From Erysipelotrichaceae bacterium (GTDB taxonomy: Bacteria; Bacillota_I; Bacilli_A; Erysipelotrichales; Erysipelotrichaceae): a stretch of 64,000 nt of DNA. The notes under the pieces are model-generated. The model was not told the DNA's origin. It ran no database searches and saw only the letters and a program-made list of their open reading frames with translations. Location: the NCBI GenBank assembly GCA_017445225.1, contig JAFSUN010000008.1:1-64000 (forward strand), given 5' to 3'. Both the position numbers and the translations under genes were made by a program. Position 1 is the stretch's first letter; every line of letters starts with the position of its first letter. This document shows positions 55,997 to 64,000 of the stretch, in pieces.

Positions 55997-56651
55997 ATTT
56001 TTCTTTCTTCTTTACGGTAGCCAGGAAGCCTTCGCTGTGGCCGTGGAGGTAACAGAGGCGGTATCCCTTTTCATCTCTTTCAAAATAGCCGACGTAGCCG
56101 TTGGGTATCGGATGAGAACCGTTACCGTCAGCCATGGCCTTGTTCGCAAAGTCATTGTAGTCAAAGTCGAACAGACTTCTTAACAGTTGCAGAAAATAGA
56201 CACCATGCGAGATGATCAGAACGTTATCGCCGTCAGCACTCTCATCATAGATCTCATCAAGTGCTCTCATGATCCTCTTCATGAACATCTCATCGTTTTC
56301 CCCACCGACATCCCGGTAATCAAAGGTTACCCGCCGGCGGTATTCGATCTCTTCCAGGTGATCATCAACATTCAGCCCTTCATAGTCGCCGAAGTACATC
56401 TCCCTCAGATCCTTCTTGTATTCAACCGGCAGATTGCGTCCGTCTAAGACGAGTTCCACCGTATCCCGGCAGCGGCCAGCCGGTGAACTGTATACCTTAC
56501 GGAAATCAACCTTCCTTAAGGCCTTGCCGGCATCAATGCCGTTCTGAAGGCCTTTCTCCGTTAACGGGGAATCACACCAGCCCTGCATCTTGTTCAGGCG
56601 GTTGAACAGTGTTTCGCCATGTCTTACGTAATAATATCTGACTTTCTTCAT
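55995..56651 (-). CDS. Histidine phosphatase family protein
   Basis: 218 residues with the catalytic YYVRHGETLFN at the N-terminus and the second His in LIISHGVYF, the phosphoglycerate mutase/histidine phosphatase fold. Cofactor-dependent mutases and broad phosphatases share this pattern; the length and lack of a longer insert favour a phosphatase. Substrate unknown. It lies convergent to the BMP-domain gene and next to the AbiE cassette. Confidence 0.85.
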   Translation of the reverse strand: MKKVRYYYVRHGETLFNRLNKMQGWCDSPLTEKGLQNGIDAGKALRKVDFRKVYSSPAGRCRDTVELVLDGRNLPVEYKKDLREMYFGDYEGLNVDDHLEEIEYRRRVTFDYRDVGGENDEMFMKRIMRALDEIYDESADGDNVLIISHGVYFLQLLRSLFDFDYNDFANKAMADGNGSHPIPNGYVGYFERDEKGYRLCYLHGHSEGFLATVKKKEK

Positions 56652-56763
56652 ATTTGTACCCTAGCCTTTTATGTCAAGAACTCTCTAACATCACTTTAAT
56701 CCATAGCATTTTAGTCTTTCTTCAAATCCTTTAAAATGACTCCGAACTTCCTCGCAATTCGAA

Positions 56764-57606
56764 TTAACCCTTGTTTACAAGTCTTCCAATCTCATGCAGT
56801 GTTCTTAAAACATCTTCGAAAGATATTTTCTTTGCATATGCGTATTCACCACAATATGATTCCCAAAGTTTCCTGATTGCCTGCTCTTCTGATATTTCAT
56901 CAAGAACAGTTTTCCAATCTTCTAATTCTACCAGTGAACCTCTCTTCTTACCTGTTTTTCTGACTGCTTCTTCAAGAATAAATGTGTTAAGACTATCTTT
57001 ATATATTTTATATAACGAATATAGATCATAATAATCTCTAGCTCTCGTATTTCCAATATTTCTGCGGATAATAGTCTCATATTTTTCTGCAACAATTGTT
57101 TCCAGATTATATGCGATTATATCAATTTCACCATCCCCGAAAATAGTTGGATATTTGTACTTAATAGCAGCTGGTGTAATCTCATCTCCCGTCGTAATAT
57201 CCATCTTCATAGGATTATTAATCTTCCCATATTTTGCATTGAAGTAAACCCTGAAATTGTTATAGTCGTCAATCTCTCTGATTGGCTCAATTCTACTATA
57301 TTCGAACTCAATTCCGTCGTTTACATTTATCAAGAGAATCTCTCTGATAATTGTTTCAATGGTTTCTTTGTCCATAGACAAACCTTTAACCGTAGTGTCG
57401 ATATCCATGGTGGTTCTTTCATTAATTCCAATCATTGATGCAATGAGAAATCCACCTTTAAGAATAAAGTTCTCAGCATATTTTGATTTTGACAATCTTT
57501 CCAGGACTCTTTCAAATAGATACATTTGAAGAATTTCCTGTGATGAAAGGTTTTTCTCCTTAGCAACATTTCTTATTTTGCCTTTAAGCTGTTCCGGTGT
57601 TAGCAT
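56764..57606 (-). CDS. abiEii: AbiEii/AbiGii nucleotidyltransferase toxin
   Basis: 280 residues with motifs of the AbiEii toxin: FILKGGFLIAS with MDIDTTVKG (GG with the Asp pair of motif I-II) and IVAEKYETIIRR with TRARDYYDLYSLY. It is a GTP-binding nucleotidyltransferase-type toxin of type IV toxin-antitoxin systems that arrest growth after phage infection. It abuts abiEi exactly (TAAATG). Base composition is far more AT-rich than the neighbours, as with transferred DNA. Confidence 0.92.
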   Translation of the reverse strand: MLTPEQLKGKIRNVAKEKNLSSQEILQMYLFERVLERLSKSKYAENFILKGGFLIASMIGINERTTMDIDTTVKGLSMDKETIETIIREILLINVNDGIEFEYSRIEPIREIDDYNNFRVYFNAKYGKINNPMKMDITTGDEITPAAIKYKYPTIFGDGEIDIIAYNLETIVAEKYETIIRRNIGNTRARDYYDLYSLYKIYKDSLNTFILEEAVRKTGKKRGSLVELEDWKTVLDEISEEQAIRKLWESYCGEYAYAKKISFEDVLRTLHEIGRLVNKG

Positions 57607-58203
57607 TTACAGTACCTCCATATATTTTCTGACTTCGGTTTCGACACCGATAACCTTTGCCATTTTTATAGTATTTCGAGGATTATATGGTTCTGAAAAA
57701 TACACTTTTATTGCCTGAGTAAATACCTGTTTATCCACTTTCTTTTGGTTCTTTATTAAATCACATATACATCGCTCTCTGTTATAGGCTCTCACCATAG
57801 AGCCTTGAGGTGTTTTAATGTCTTCTGCACCAAGTTCCAAGACAGCGGGCTGAACATAGTGAATTCTTAAATACGGATTTGCCTTTTTTAATCTGCTCGC
57901 GTTATATCCTTGGGGCAAGGTCATGTCTATAATTCTTGGGACCCTATCCGAGAGACCATGAAAGAAAAGTGCTGTACCATATGAATAAACCGCCTTATGA
58001 GATCTTTTCTGAAGGACAACATATTCATCCGGCATTTCTTTCGCAATCGAATATATTCCTTTTGATTCCCTGATCAGCAATCCCTCATCAACATATTCTT
58101 TTATTTTATATTTAGCGATTCCAAGGTTCTCTATTTCTTTTGTGGTAATGAGTCCGTCGTTTTTCTTCGCTTCACCATAAATGCTCTCCAATGCATCACC
58201 CAT
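57607..58203 (-). CDS. abiEi: AbiEi-type antitoxin and autoregulator
   Basis: 198 residues from the ATG at 58203, eight bases after AGGAGG; an in-frame GTG two codons upstream is less well placed. An N-terminal winged helix (TKEIENLGIAKYKIKEYVDEGLL) is followed by the AbiEi C-terminal domain. AbiEi neutralises the AbiEii toxin and represses the operon by binding inverted repeats at the promoter; such a palindrome lies just upstream here. Confidence 0.88.
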   Translation of the reverse strand: MGDALESIYGEAKKNDGLITTKEIENLGIAKYKIKEYVDEGLLIRESKGIYSIAKEMPDEYVVLQKRSHKAVYSYGTALFFHGLSDRVPRIIDMTLPQGYNASRLKKANPYLRIHYVQPAVLELGAEDIKTPQGSMVRAYNRERCICDLIKNQKKVDKQVFTQAIKVYFSEPYNPRNTIKMAKVIGVETEVRKYMEVL

Positions 58204-58220
58204 AGTCACCGCCTCCTATT

Positions 58221-58250
58221 CGTGCTTTAATTATAATAAATTAAAGCACG
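58221..58250. repeat. 12-bp palindrome overlapping the abiE promoter
   Basis: CGTGCTTTAATT (58221-58232) and AATTAAAGCACG (58239-58250) are perfect inverted repeats with a 6-bp centre. The -10 box lies within this palindrome, so it is the likely AbiEi operator. Confidence 0.8.
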
Positions 58251-58258
58251 TTTGTAAA
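58230..58258 (-). promoter_or_regulatory. abiE promoter
   Basis: On the minus strand TTTACA (58258-58253), 17 bp and a perfect TATAAT (58235-58230), the latter inside the palindrome. Confidence 0.75.
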
Positions 58259-58370
58259 TAAGATATAAAATACTAATGGTGATTACGGCCTTTTCTGAAA
58301 TCAGGAAAAGCGAACAAAATGCTTTCCCTCACCAAAATTGTATTTGATGTAAAATAACTCCACACCATGA

Positions 58371-58395
58371 GAAAACGGCCGGTTATCCGGCCGTT
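58371..58395 (-). terminator. Terminator after the phosphoglucomutase gene
   Basis: AACGGCCGG pairs with CCGGCCGTT around TTAT; on the minus strand it ends in TTTT. Confidence 0.8.
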
Positions 58396-58407
58396 CATCA
58401 TTCTCTG

Positions 58408-60087
58408 TTAGTCGAGATACTTGTTCAGGTCGCTGACGATGGCCTTTTCGGCATCCTTGGCCTTGTCTTCGTTTTCCGCACTGACGGAAACGTAGAACTT
58501 CAGCTTCGGTTCGGTGCCGCTCGGTCTTACGACGACGGAGCAGTTGTCCTCAAGGATGAACTTCAGGACGTCGCTCTTCGGCAAACCGTCGATGCCCTTG
58601 GAATAGTCATCGAGCTTCAGAACCTTCTTGTCGGCGAATTCATCGATCGGCTGACGGAAGCTGGCCATGATGTCCTGCATCTTCTTGAAGCCGGAAGCGC
58701 CTTCGAATTCGTTGGAATGGGTGACGTTCATGCAGTAGCCGAACTTGTCGAACAGTTCATTCAGCTTGTCCAGCAGACCGATGCCTCTGGTCTTGTAGTA
58801 AGCGAACATTTCGCAGATCAGAACCGCGGCAACAACGGCATCCTTGTCACGGGCATGAGTGCCGGCCAGATAGCCATAGCTTTCCTCAAAGCCGAAGATG
58901 AAGGAATCCTTCTTGCCCTGCTGTTCGAGTTTCAGGATCTGTTCACCGATGAACTTGAAGCCGGTCAGGACGTTGATGGTTCTGACACCGTAGCTGGCAG
59001 CGATGCGGTCGGCCAGGTCCATGGAAACAATGGATTTGACGAGAACCGGATCCTTCGGCATCTTGTTCATGGCCGTTCTGCGGGCGCAGATGTAGTCCAG
59101 CAGCAGTAAGCCTGTCTGGTTGCCGGTCAGCAGCTGCATTTCGCCCTTGTCGTTCTTGACGGCGATGCCGACACGGTCAGCGTCCGGGTCGGTGGCCAGT
59201 AACAGGTCAGCGTTGTATCTGGCAGCGTATTCCATGCCAAGAGCCATGGCCTGCTTGATCTCCGGGTTCGGATACGGGCAGGTCGGGAAATTGCCATCCG
59301 GCATTTCCTGTTCCTTGACAACGGTAATGTTGGTGTAGCCGGTCTCCTTCAGGATCCTGGTGATCGGCTTTAAGCCGGTGCCGTTGAGCGGTGAATAGAC
59401 GATGGCGACGTTCTTGTCGATCTCGGCATCACCGATCAGGGACTGGGCCTTGCAGGCTTCCAGGAAGTTGACATAGATCTCATCCGGGATGTACTTGATG
59501 ATGCCGCTGGCTAAGCCGGCTTCAAAATCGATCTTCTTGACATCGTGGAAGATGTCGGTCTTTTCGATTTCTTCCAATACGGCGTTGGCTGCTTCGGTGG
59601 TGCACTGGCAGCCATCCGGTCCGTAGACCTTATAGCCGTTATACTTGCTGGGGTTGTGGCTGGCGGTTACCATGACACCGGCAGCGCAATGCAGTTCTCT
59701 GGTAGCGTAGGAGCAGCAGGGAACCGGCATCAGTTCGGGGTAGATGTAGACTTCAATGCCGTTACCGGCCAGAACACCGGCGGTAACCTGAGAGAATACA
59801 TCGGACTTGATTCTTGAATCGTAGGCAATGGCTACTCTTCTTTCCTGAGCAGGGAAATTCTTGACAATATAGTTTGCCAGACCCTGAGAAGCCTTACCGA
59901 CCGTATAGATGTTCATGCGGTTGGTTCCGGCCGAAATGACGCCTCTTAAGCCGGCGGTGCCGAATTCCAGATCACGATAGAAAGAGTCTTCCTTCTCCTT
60001 CTCATCCATGGCCAGTAACTGAGCTCTGAGTTCAGGATCGGTTACGTTCTGTAACCAGTACTCATACATTTGCTGATATCTTTCCAT
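58408..60087 (-). CDS. pgcA: Phosphoglucomutase/phosphomannomutase
   Basis: 559 residues from the ATG at 60087 (AGAGGT upstream). The catalytic serine loop TASHNPSKYNGYK, the metal-binding DPDADR loop and the sugar-binding GFEESYG loop are all present. It interconverts glucose-1- and glucose-6-phosphate. A gut hexose role fits with the nearby HPr gene and the hexokinase elsewhere in the window. It lies after the HPr gene but behind a terminator, so it has its own start. Confidence 0.95.
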   Translation of the reverse strand: MERYQQMYEYWLQNVTDPELRAQLLAMDEKEKEDSFYRDLEFGTAGLRGVISAGTNRMNIYTVGKASQGLANYIVKNFPAQERRVAIAYDSRIKSDVFSQVTAGVLAGNGIEVYIYPELMPVPCCSYATRELHCAAGVMVTASHNPSKYNGYKVYGPDGCQCTTEAANAVLEEIEKTDIFHDVKKIDFEAGLASGIIKYIPDEIYVNFLEACKAQSLIGDAEIDKNVAIVYSPLNGTGLKPITRILKETGYTNITVVKEQEMPDGNFPTCPYPNPEIKQAMALGMEYAARYNADLLLATDPDADRVGIAVKNDKGEMQLLTGNQTGLLLLDYICARRTAMNKMPKDPVLVKSIVSMDLADRIAASYGVRTINVLTGFKFIGEQILKLEQQGKKDSFIFGFEESYGYLAGTHARDKDAVVAAVLICEMFAYYKTRGIGLLDKLNELFDKFGYCMNVTHSNEFEGASGFKKMQDIMASFRQPIDEFADKKVLKLDDYSKGIDGLPKSDVLKFILEDNCSVVVRPSGTEPKLKFYVSVSAENEDKAKDAEKAIVSDLNKYLD

Positions 60088-60139
60088 TTGTGTACCTCTT
60101 ATTAATTTAATTTTATCATATAACAGGGGGTTTGCTGAT

Positions 60140-60163
60140 AAAAAAAGGAAGATTTCTCTTCCT
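60140..60163 (-). terminator. HPr terminator
   Basis: On the minus strand AGGAAGA pairs with TCTTCCT around a 4-nt loop, followed by TTTTTT. Confidence 0.85.
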
Positions 60164-60176
60164 CTACCTAGCAAAA

Positions 60177-60443
60177 TTAAGCAATTACCTTCTGAGCTCT
60201 GAGAGTTTCAATGATGGTATTTAAAGCTTCCTCTTCACCTTCACCGTCACAGGCTAATGTGATTTCTGACTGGGTAGGAATGCCTAATGACATAACGCCC
60301 ATGATGGACTTCATATCAACGGTACGACCCTTGAAGGAAACCGTTACCTTGCACTTGCACTTGCTGGCTGCATTAACTGCTACTGTTGCCGGACGAGCGT
60401 GTAATCCAACTGGATCAACTACAACAACCTTTACATCTTTCAT
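60177..60443 (-). CDS. ptsH: HPr phosphocarrier protein
   Basis: 88 residues. The phosphorylated histidine is in VGLHARPA and the regulatory serine in KSIMGVMSLGIP (Ser46 position), so both the PTS and the CcpA signalling site are present. HPr carries phosphate in the sugar PTS. No enzyme I is next to it, so the gene stands alone. GAGGAGG precedes the ATG. Confidence 0.93.
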   Translation of the reverse strand: MKDVKVVVVDPVGLHARPATVAVNAASKCKCKVTVSFKGRTVDMKSIMGVMSLGIPTQSEITLACDGEGEEEALNTIIETLRAQKVIA

Positions 60444-60475
60444 TGTATATACCTCCTCATATCTACAGGTCTATG

Positions 60476-60481
60476 ATAATA
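60476..60481 (-). promoter_or_regulatory. HPr promoter -10 box
   Basis: TATTAT on the minus strand, about 33 bp before the ATG. The -35 region is weak (a TTGCAA lies 14 bp upstream). Confidence 0.4.
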
Positions 60482-60508
60482 CAAAATTTTGTCTTTTGCA
60501 ATAAATAA

Positions 60509-60522
60509 TTAAAGCGCTTACA
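60509..60522 (-). promoter_or_regulatory. cre-like site upstream of the HPr gene
   Basis: On the minus strand TGTAAGCGCTTTAA matches the catabolite-responsive consensus TGWAANCGNTNWCA at 13 of 14 positions. It is centred about 46 bp before the likely transcription start, where CcpA-HPr(Ser-P) could control the HPr gene itself. Confidence 0.55.
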
Positions 60523-60534
60523 TTTTGTTTTTAA

Positions 60535-60563
60535 AAGAAAACCGCATCATTTATGATACGGTT
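60535..60563 (-). terminator. Terminator of the metG-rlmH operon
   Basis: AACCG-ATCAT stem (with small mismatch) paired to ATGAT-CGGTT, followed on the minus strand by TTTTCTTTT. It overlaps the last codons of rlmH. Confidence 0.65.
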
Positions 60564-61020
60564 CATGGTTAAGTATCTTATAAGCCCGGTAGATCTGTTC
60601 CAGGATCAGGATGCGGACCAGATTGTGCGGGAAGGTCATTTCCGAAAGTTTCAGCAGCAGATCCGCTCTCTTCACCACCTCATCGCTCACTCCCAGGGAG
60701 CCGCCGATGATGAAGGTGATGTTGCTGGCGTGATAGGTATTGATCTCGGAGATCTTTTCCGCCAGTTTGGGACTGCTCATCTCCCGGCCTCGTAAGTCCA
60801 GCAGGATGACATAGCTGTCCTTCTTTATCTGCTTAAGGATCCTTTCTCCTTCGATCCGCTTGACTCTCAGTTCTTCGGCTTCCACCTCGGAACTATTGGG
60901 CTCATCGCTTACTTCGATTATCTCGGTCCTGCTGTAGGGCTGTAATCGCTTGAGATATTCGTCTACCAGCGCTTTGGTGGCTTTCTCCTTGAGCTTGCCG
61001 ACCGCGATTATCTGGATCAC
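60547..61020 (-). CDS. rlmH: 23S rRNA (pseudouridine-1915-N3) methyltransferase
   Basis: 157 residues with the SPOUT fold signature, including the SAM loop FIIGGSLGVSDEV and the C-terminal LILEQIYRAYKI. RlmH methylates pseudouridine 1915 in helix 69 of 23S rRNA. The start is GTG at 61020 with GAGG five bases upstream, and overlaps the metG stop by four bases. Confidence 0.95.
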   Translation of the reverse strand: MIQIIAVGKLKEKATKALVDEYLKRLQPYSRTEIIEVSDEPNSSEVEAEELRVKRIEGERILKQIKKDSYVILLDLRGREMSSPKLAEKISEINTYHASNITFIIGGSLGVSDEVVKRADLLLKLSEMTFPHNLVRILILEQIYRAYKILNHEPYHK

Positions 61021-62969
61021 CGGACCTCAGCCCCATCCTCTACGTTGAAGACATTGACCAGTTCCAGGTTGCCCTTGTCATCTTCGGCGGACAGTAACAT
61101 GCCCTGAGACTCCACGCCTCTTAAGGTGACCGGCTTCAGGTTGACGATGGCCAAAGCCTTCTTGCCGATCAGATCTTCCGGCTTGTACCACTTGGCGATG
61201 CCGGAGACGATCTGTCTTTCCTCCGGTCCGAACTTCAGTTTGAAGACCAGTAACTTGTCAGCCTTCGGATGCTTCTGGCAGTCGATGATCTTGCCGACGC
61301 GGATCTCCATTTTGCCAAACTCATCGATGGTTACTTCCGGCTTGTGATCCAGCGGCTTGACCACTTCAGCATTGGCAGCCGCCTTCTGCTTTTCTCTGAT
61401 GACCTCAACCTTCTTCATGATCTCCTTTTCATCCAGACGGGCGAACAGGATCTCCGGATTGGCAGTTACCTTGTTGCCACTTGGATACAGGCCGAACTTC
61501 TCGATGTCATCAAAGCTGCGCAGTTCGGTATTGAGCTGCTTCACGATCTTGTCGGCGGTTTCCGGCAGGAAGGCAGCCAGCAGGCTGGTACCGATGGTGA
61601 TGCCTTCGGTCAGATTGTACATGACGGTGGCCAGGCGGTCGCTGTTGGCCGGATCCTTGGCCAGAACCCACGGTTCAGTCTCATCGATGTACTTGTTGAG
61701 TCTTCTGAAGACCTCAAAGATATGGGTAAGAGCGTCGGCTACCCGGATCTCTTCCATGTCCTTCTCAACCTTGCCATAGGCAGAGGTTACGACCTTGATC
61801 AGATCATCATCGACTTCACCCTTGACGCCCTTGTTGGCTACTACGCCGTCAAAGTACTTGTTGGTCATGGAGATGGTTCTCTTGACCAGGTTGCCCAGGA
61901 TATTGGCCAGATCGGAATTGGTTCTTTCGACGACCAGTTCCCAGGTGATGACGCCGTCGTTTTCATAAGGCATTTCGTGCAGGACGAAGTATCTGACGGC
62001 ATCGACGCCGAACAGATCGGCCATGTCATCAGCATAGATGACATTGCCCTTGCTCTTGCTCATCTTCTCGCCGCCCTGTAACAGCCAGGGGTGACCGAAG
62101 ACCTGCTTCGGCAGCGGTTCACCTAAGGCCATTAAGAAGATCGGCCAGTAGATGGTATGGAATCTGACGATGTCCTTGCCGATCAGGTGCAGATCGGCCG
62201 GCCACAGTTTCTTATAACGGTCGGAGCTGTTGCCTTCTGCATCATAGCCGATGCCGGTGATGTAGTTTGACAGGGCATCCAGCCAGACATAGACGATGTG
62301 GCCCGGTGCGAAATCGACCGGAATGCCCCAGGTAAAGGAGGTACGGGAAACGCAGAGGTCCTGTAAACCCGGTAATAAGAAGTTGTTCATCATCTCATTC
62401 TTGCGGCTTACCGGCTGAATGAACTCGGGATGCTCATTGATGTATTCGATCAGACGGGGAGCGTACTTGCTCATGCGGAAGAAATAGGCTTCTTCCTTTT
62501 CCTCATGAACGGTATGACCGCAGACCGGGCATTTGTCGCCGTCCACGATCTGGCTCTTGGCATAGAAGGCTTCGCATTCAGTGCAGTATAAACCCTCATA
62601 GGCGCCCAGATAGATGTCACCCTGCTTGTAGAGCTTCTTGAAAATCTTCTTGACCTGAGCTTCATGGTCAGCGTCGGTGGTTCTGATGAAACGGTCATAG
62701 GAAGTATTCATCAGGTCCCAGATCCGCTTGACATCGCCCGCCTTTTCATCGACGAACTGCTTTGGGGTCATTCCGGCCTGTCTGGCACGCTCTTCGATTT
62801 TCTGGCCATGCTCATCGGTACCGGTCATGAAGTAGACATCATAACCGTCAGCTTTCTTGTATCTGGCGATGGCATCAGCCATGATGATCTCATAGGTGTT
62901 GCCGATGTGAGGCTTGCCGCTGGTATAGGCAATGGCTGTCGTGATGTAGTATTTTCCCTTGTTGCTCAT
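61017..62969 (-). CDS. metG: Methionyl-tRNA synthetase
   Basis: 650 residues from the ATG at 62969. HIGH-type PHIGN, the zinc knuckle with CTEC and CPVC, the KMSKS loop (KMSKSKGN) and a C-terminal tRNA-binding domain (EIRVGKI) are all visible. It charges tRNA-Met for initiation and elongation. A T-box leader precedes it; rlmH follows. Confidence 0.97.
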   Translation of the reverse strand: MSNKGKYYITTAIAYTSGKPHIGNTYEIIMADAIARYKKADGYDVYFMTGTDEHGQKIEERARQAGMTPKQFVDEKAGDVKRIWDLMNTSYDRFIRTTDADHEAQVKKIFKKLYKQGDIYLGAYEGLYCTECEAFYAKSQIVDGDKCPVCGHTVHEEKEEAYFFRMSKYAPRLIEYINEHPEFIQPVSRKNEMMNNFLLPGLQDLCVSRTSFTWGIPVDFAPGHIVYVWLDALSNYITGIGYDAEGNSSDRYKKLWPADLHLIGKDIVRFHTIYWPIFLMALGEPLPKQVFGHPWLLQGGEKMSKSKGNVIYADDMADLFGVDAVRYFVLHEMPYENDGVITWELVVERTNSDLANILGNLVKRTISMTNKYFDGVVANKGVKGEVDDDLIKVVTSAYGKVEKDMEEIRVADALTHIFEVFRRLNKYIDETEPWVLAKDPANSDRLATVMYNLTEGITIGTSLLAAFLPETADKIVKQLNTELRSFDDIEKFGLYPSGNKVTANPEILFARLDEKEIMKKVEVIREKQKAAANAEVVKPLDHKPEVTIDEFGKMEIRVGKIIDCQKHPKADKLLVFKLKFGPEERQIVSGIAKWYKPEDLIGKKALAIVNLKPVTLRGVESQGMLLSAEDDKGNLELVNVFNVEDGAEVR

Positions 62970-62985
62970 GTTCATTCCCCTTTCG

Positions 62986-63203
62986 AAAAAAAAGTACCCT
63001 TAAAGGACGTGCTGTGACGTGGTACCACCTTACCTTGCTTCTCGATGCGTTAACGCCGCCTTACGTTCTCACCTATTGGATGAGACGGTTCCCGGGCCAT
63101 GTTCCCCACCTTCCGTTAATGCCTTTCACCAGCCGGCAATTCTCTGGTAACCTTCAATGGGTACTCTTCCGTTCATAACCTTTAGATATCGGCCTAGGGC
63201 CAT
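62986..63203 (-). promoter_or_regulatory. T-box leader of metG (tRNA-Met sensing)
   Basis: The minus-strand leader has the T-box core AAGGTGGTACCACG (63031-63018) and ends with a T run (62993-62986) after a terminator stem. A candidate specifier codon ATG (63100-63098) lies in GGAACATGG, and UGGU in the T-box would pair with the ACCA end of tRNA-Met. So uncharged tRNA-Met should prevent termination and allow metG expression. Confidence 0.85.
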
Positions 63204-63208
63204 AACTA

Positions 63209-63237
63209 ATTATATATTGACCCCTTTCCTTTGTCAA
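63209..63237 (-). promoter_or_regulatory. metG promoter
   Basis: On the minus strand a perfect TTGACA (63237-63232), 17 bp and a perfect TATAAT (63214-63209). Confidence 0.92.
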
Positions 63238-63253
63238 AGACAGCTTAATACAC

Positions 63254-63282
63254 TTGTTCTTCCCTTCATAATCCTTTAAAAT
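63254..63282 (+). promoter_or_regulatory. Promoter of the right-edge phosphatase gene
   Basis: TTGTTC (63254-63259), 17 bp and TAAAAT (63277-63282), 24 bp before the ATG, divergent from the metG promoter. Confidence 0.5.
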
Positions 63283-63306
63283 GGCACTGAAATGGAGGTA
63301 TTTTCC

Positions 63307-64000
63307 ATGCGTCTTTTACTGATCCGCCATGGCGATCCCAATTATGAACTGGATTGCCTTACCGAAAAAGGCCGTAAAGAGGCCGCATTGCTGGCTGAAG
63401 ACATCGAAAAATGGGATGTCGGCACTGTTTATCTTTCACCGATGCGCCGCGCTCAGCAGACCGCTTCCTTCTCGTTGAGAAAGCTGAGCATCAGGGCTGA
63501 GACTTTGCCGTGGTTAAGGGAGTTTGATCACAGCGTCGACGTCAACGGCTGCCCGGAACTCATCGAAGCCTATCCCAGCAGCCGCCTTGATCCCCTTACC
63601 AATAAATACACTCTCCGGATCCCCTGGGATCTGCTGCCCCGCTACAAGGCTGAACATCCGGAATTATACGATAAGGAAGGCTGGCGCCACAGCGACATCG
63701 CTGTTCACAGCGGAATCACGGAGAACTATGACTATCTGATTTCCCGCTTTGACGCCCTGCTGAAGGAACACGGCTATGAAAGATGGAAGTCCATCTACAA
63801 GGTCAATCAGCGAAACGAAGAGACCGTTACCTTCTTCTGTCATCTTGGAATGACCAATGCCATCCTTTCCCATCTCTTCAATGTTTCCCCCTTTGCCCTG
63901 TGGGATAACATCTGCTTCCCCTCCTGTGCGATAACGGAACTGGTAACCGAAGAACGGGAAGAGGGCTATGCCAATTTCAAGGCCGTCAGGATCGGCGAGA
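63307..64000 (+). CDS. Histidine phosphatase family protein, 3' part outside window
   Basis: 231 codons are visible from ATG 63307 (GGAGGT upstream) to the window edge without a stop. LLLIRHGDPNYE is the catalytic N-terminal motif and FFCHLGMTNA carries the second histidine region. It belongs to the histidine phosphatase superfamily. It is a different sub-type from the one near 56 kb, with a longer insert in the middle. Substrate unknown. Confidence 0.8.
   Translation, partial: MRLLLIRHGDPNYELDCLTEKGRKEAALLAEDIEKWDVGTVYLSPMRRAQQTASFSLRKLSIRAETLPWLREFDHSVDVNGCPELIEAYPSSRLDPLTNKYTLRIPWDLLPRYKAEHPELYDKEGWRHSDIAVHSGITENYDYLISRFDALLKEHGYERWKSIYKVNQRNEETVTFFCHLGMTNAILSHLFNVSPFALWDNICFPSCAITELVTEEREEGYANFKAVRIGE

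Noticed and set aside
56652-56680. TTGACA upstream of the histidine phosphatase (minus strand)
   Set aside because: A -10 box 17 bp away would fall on the start codon itself; no matching hexamer.
61269-62081. 270-codon plus-strand frame opposite metG
   Set aside because: metG is unmistakable on the minus strand; the mirror frame has no ribosome site or motif.

Overview
The window looks like a chromosomal segment of a Bacillota bacterium, most likely an Erysipelotrichia-like gut lineage. I am confident of the phylum and only moderately so of the class. The evidence is classic Gram-positive synteny (tilS-hpt-ftsH-hslO; rpmE-prfA-prmC; tsaC-glyA-upp-atpIBEFHAGDC-DUF1146), strong AGGAGG-type ribosome binding sites, a T-box leader before metG, a cre-like site before an HPr gene that carries the Ser46 motif, and TagO. 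Base composition looks moderately GC-rich, except for an AT-rich patch at about 56.7-58.4 kb. Genes lie on both strands in short operons separated by clear intrinsic terminators.

Layout. 0-0.24 kb: right end of an IS200/IS605-type element (3' end of tnpB plus end hairpin). 0.2-5 kb: a small membrane protein, a DUF5131 protein, and a queuosine operon (tgt-queA-queH) with a HAD phosphatase. 5-12 kb: rpiB, dut with a membrane protein, a membrane O-acyltransferase with tandem SGNH domains, and a large lipoprotein metallopeptidase candidate. 12-18 kb: tRNA-Leu, gph-preA, tRNA-Arg, mscL, an XRE regulator, a lipid kinase with a nucleoside phosphorylase, and a eukaryotic-type hexokinase. 19-26 kb: an ECF sigma factor with an RsgI-like PepSY-repeat anti-sigma factor, then (minus strand) hslO-moxR-DUF58-membrane protein-amidotransferase. 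26-33 kb: ftsH, hpt, tilS, a MazF-like orphan, an amidase and tagO. 33-42.6 kb: the F-type ATP synthase operon with upp and glyA. 42.7-56 kb: folate cyclo-ligase, murA, a CASTOR/POLLUX-like channel, rpmE, a GH25 lysozyme, prfA-prmC, an NmrA-like protein, a membrane MerR regulator with a YhfC protease, and a cytosolic BMP-domain protein. 56-64 kb: two histidine phosphatases flanking an AbiE toxin-antitoxin pair, a phosphoglucomutase, HPr, rlmH, and metG under T-box control.

The most striking content is in the ATP synthase locus. AtpH (delta) and AtpA (alpha) are joined end to end in one 687-codon frame. A few kilobases upstream in the same transcription unit, TsaC and GlyA are joined in one 607-codon frame. 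Each junction keeps an in-frame ATG where the downstream enzyme would normally start, so internal initiation is possible. The c subunit of the same ATP synthase carries two membrane carboxylates (Glu24 and Glu57) in the arrangement known from the sodium-driven Fusobacterium nucleatum rotor. Together these suggest an unusually built, possibly Na+-coupled ATP synthase. Every functional statement is inferred from sequence patterns alone.
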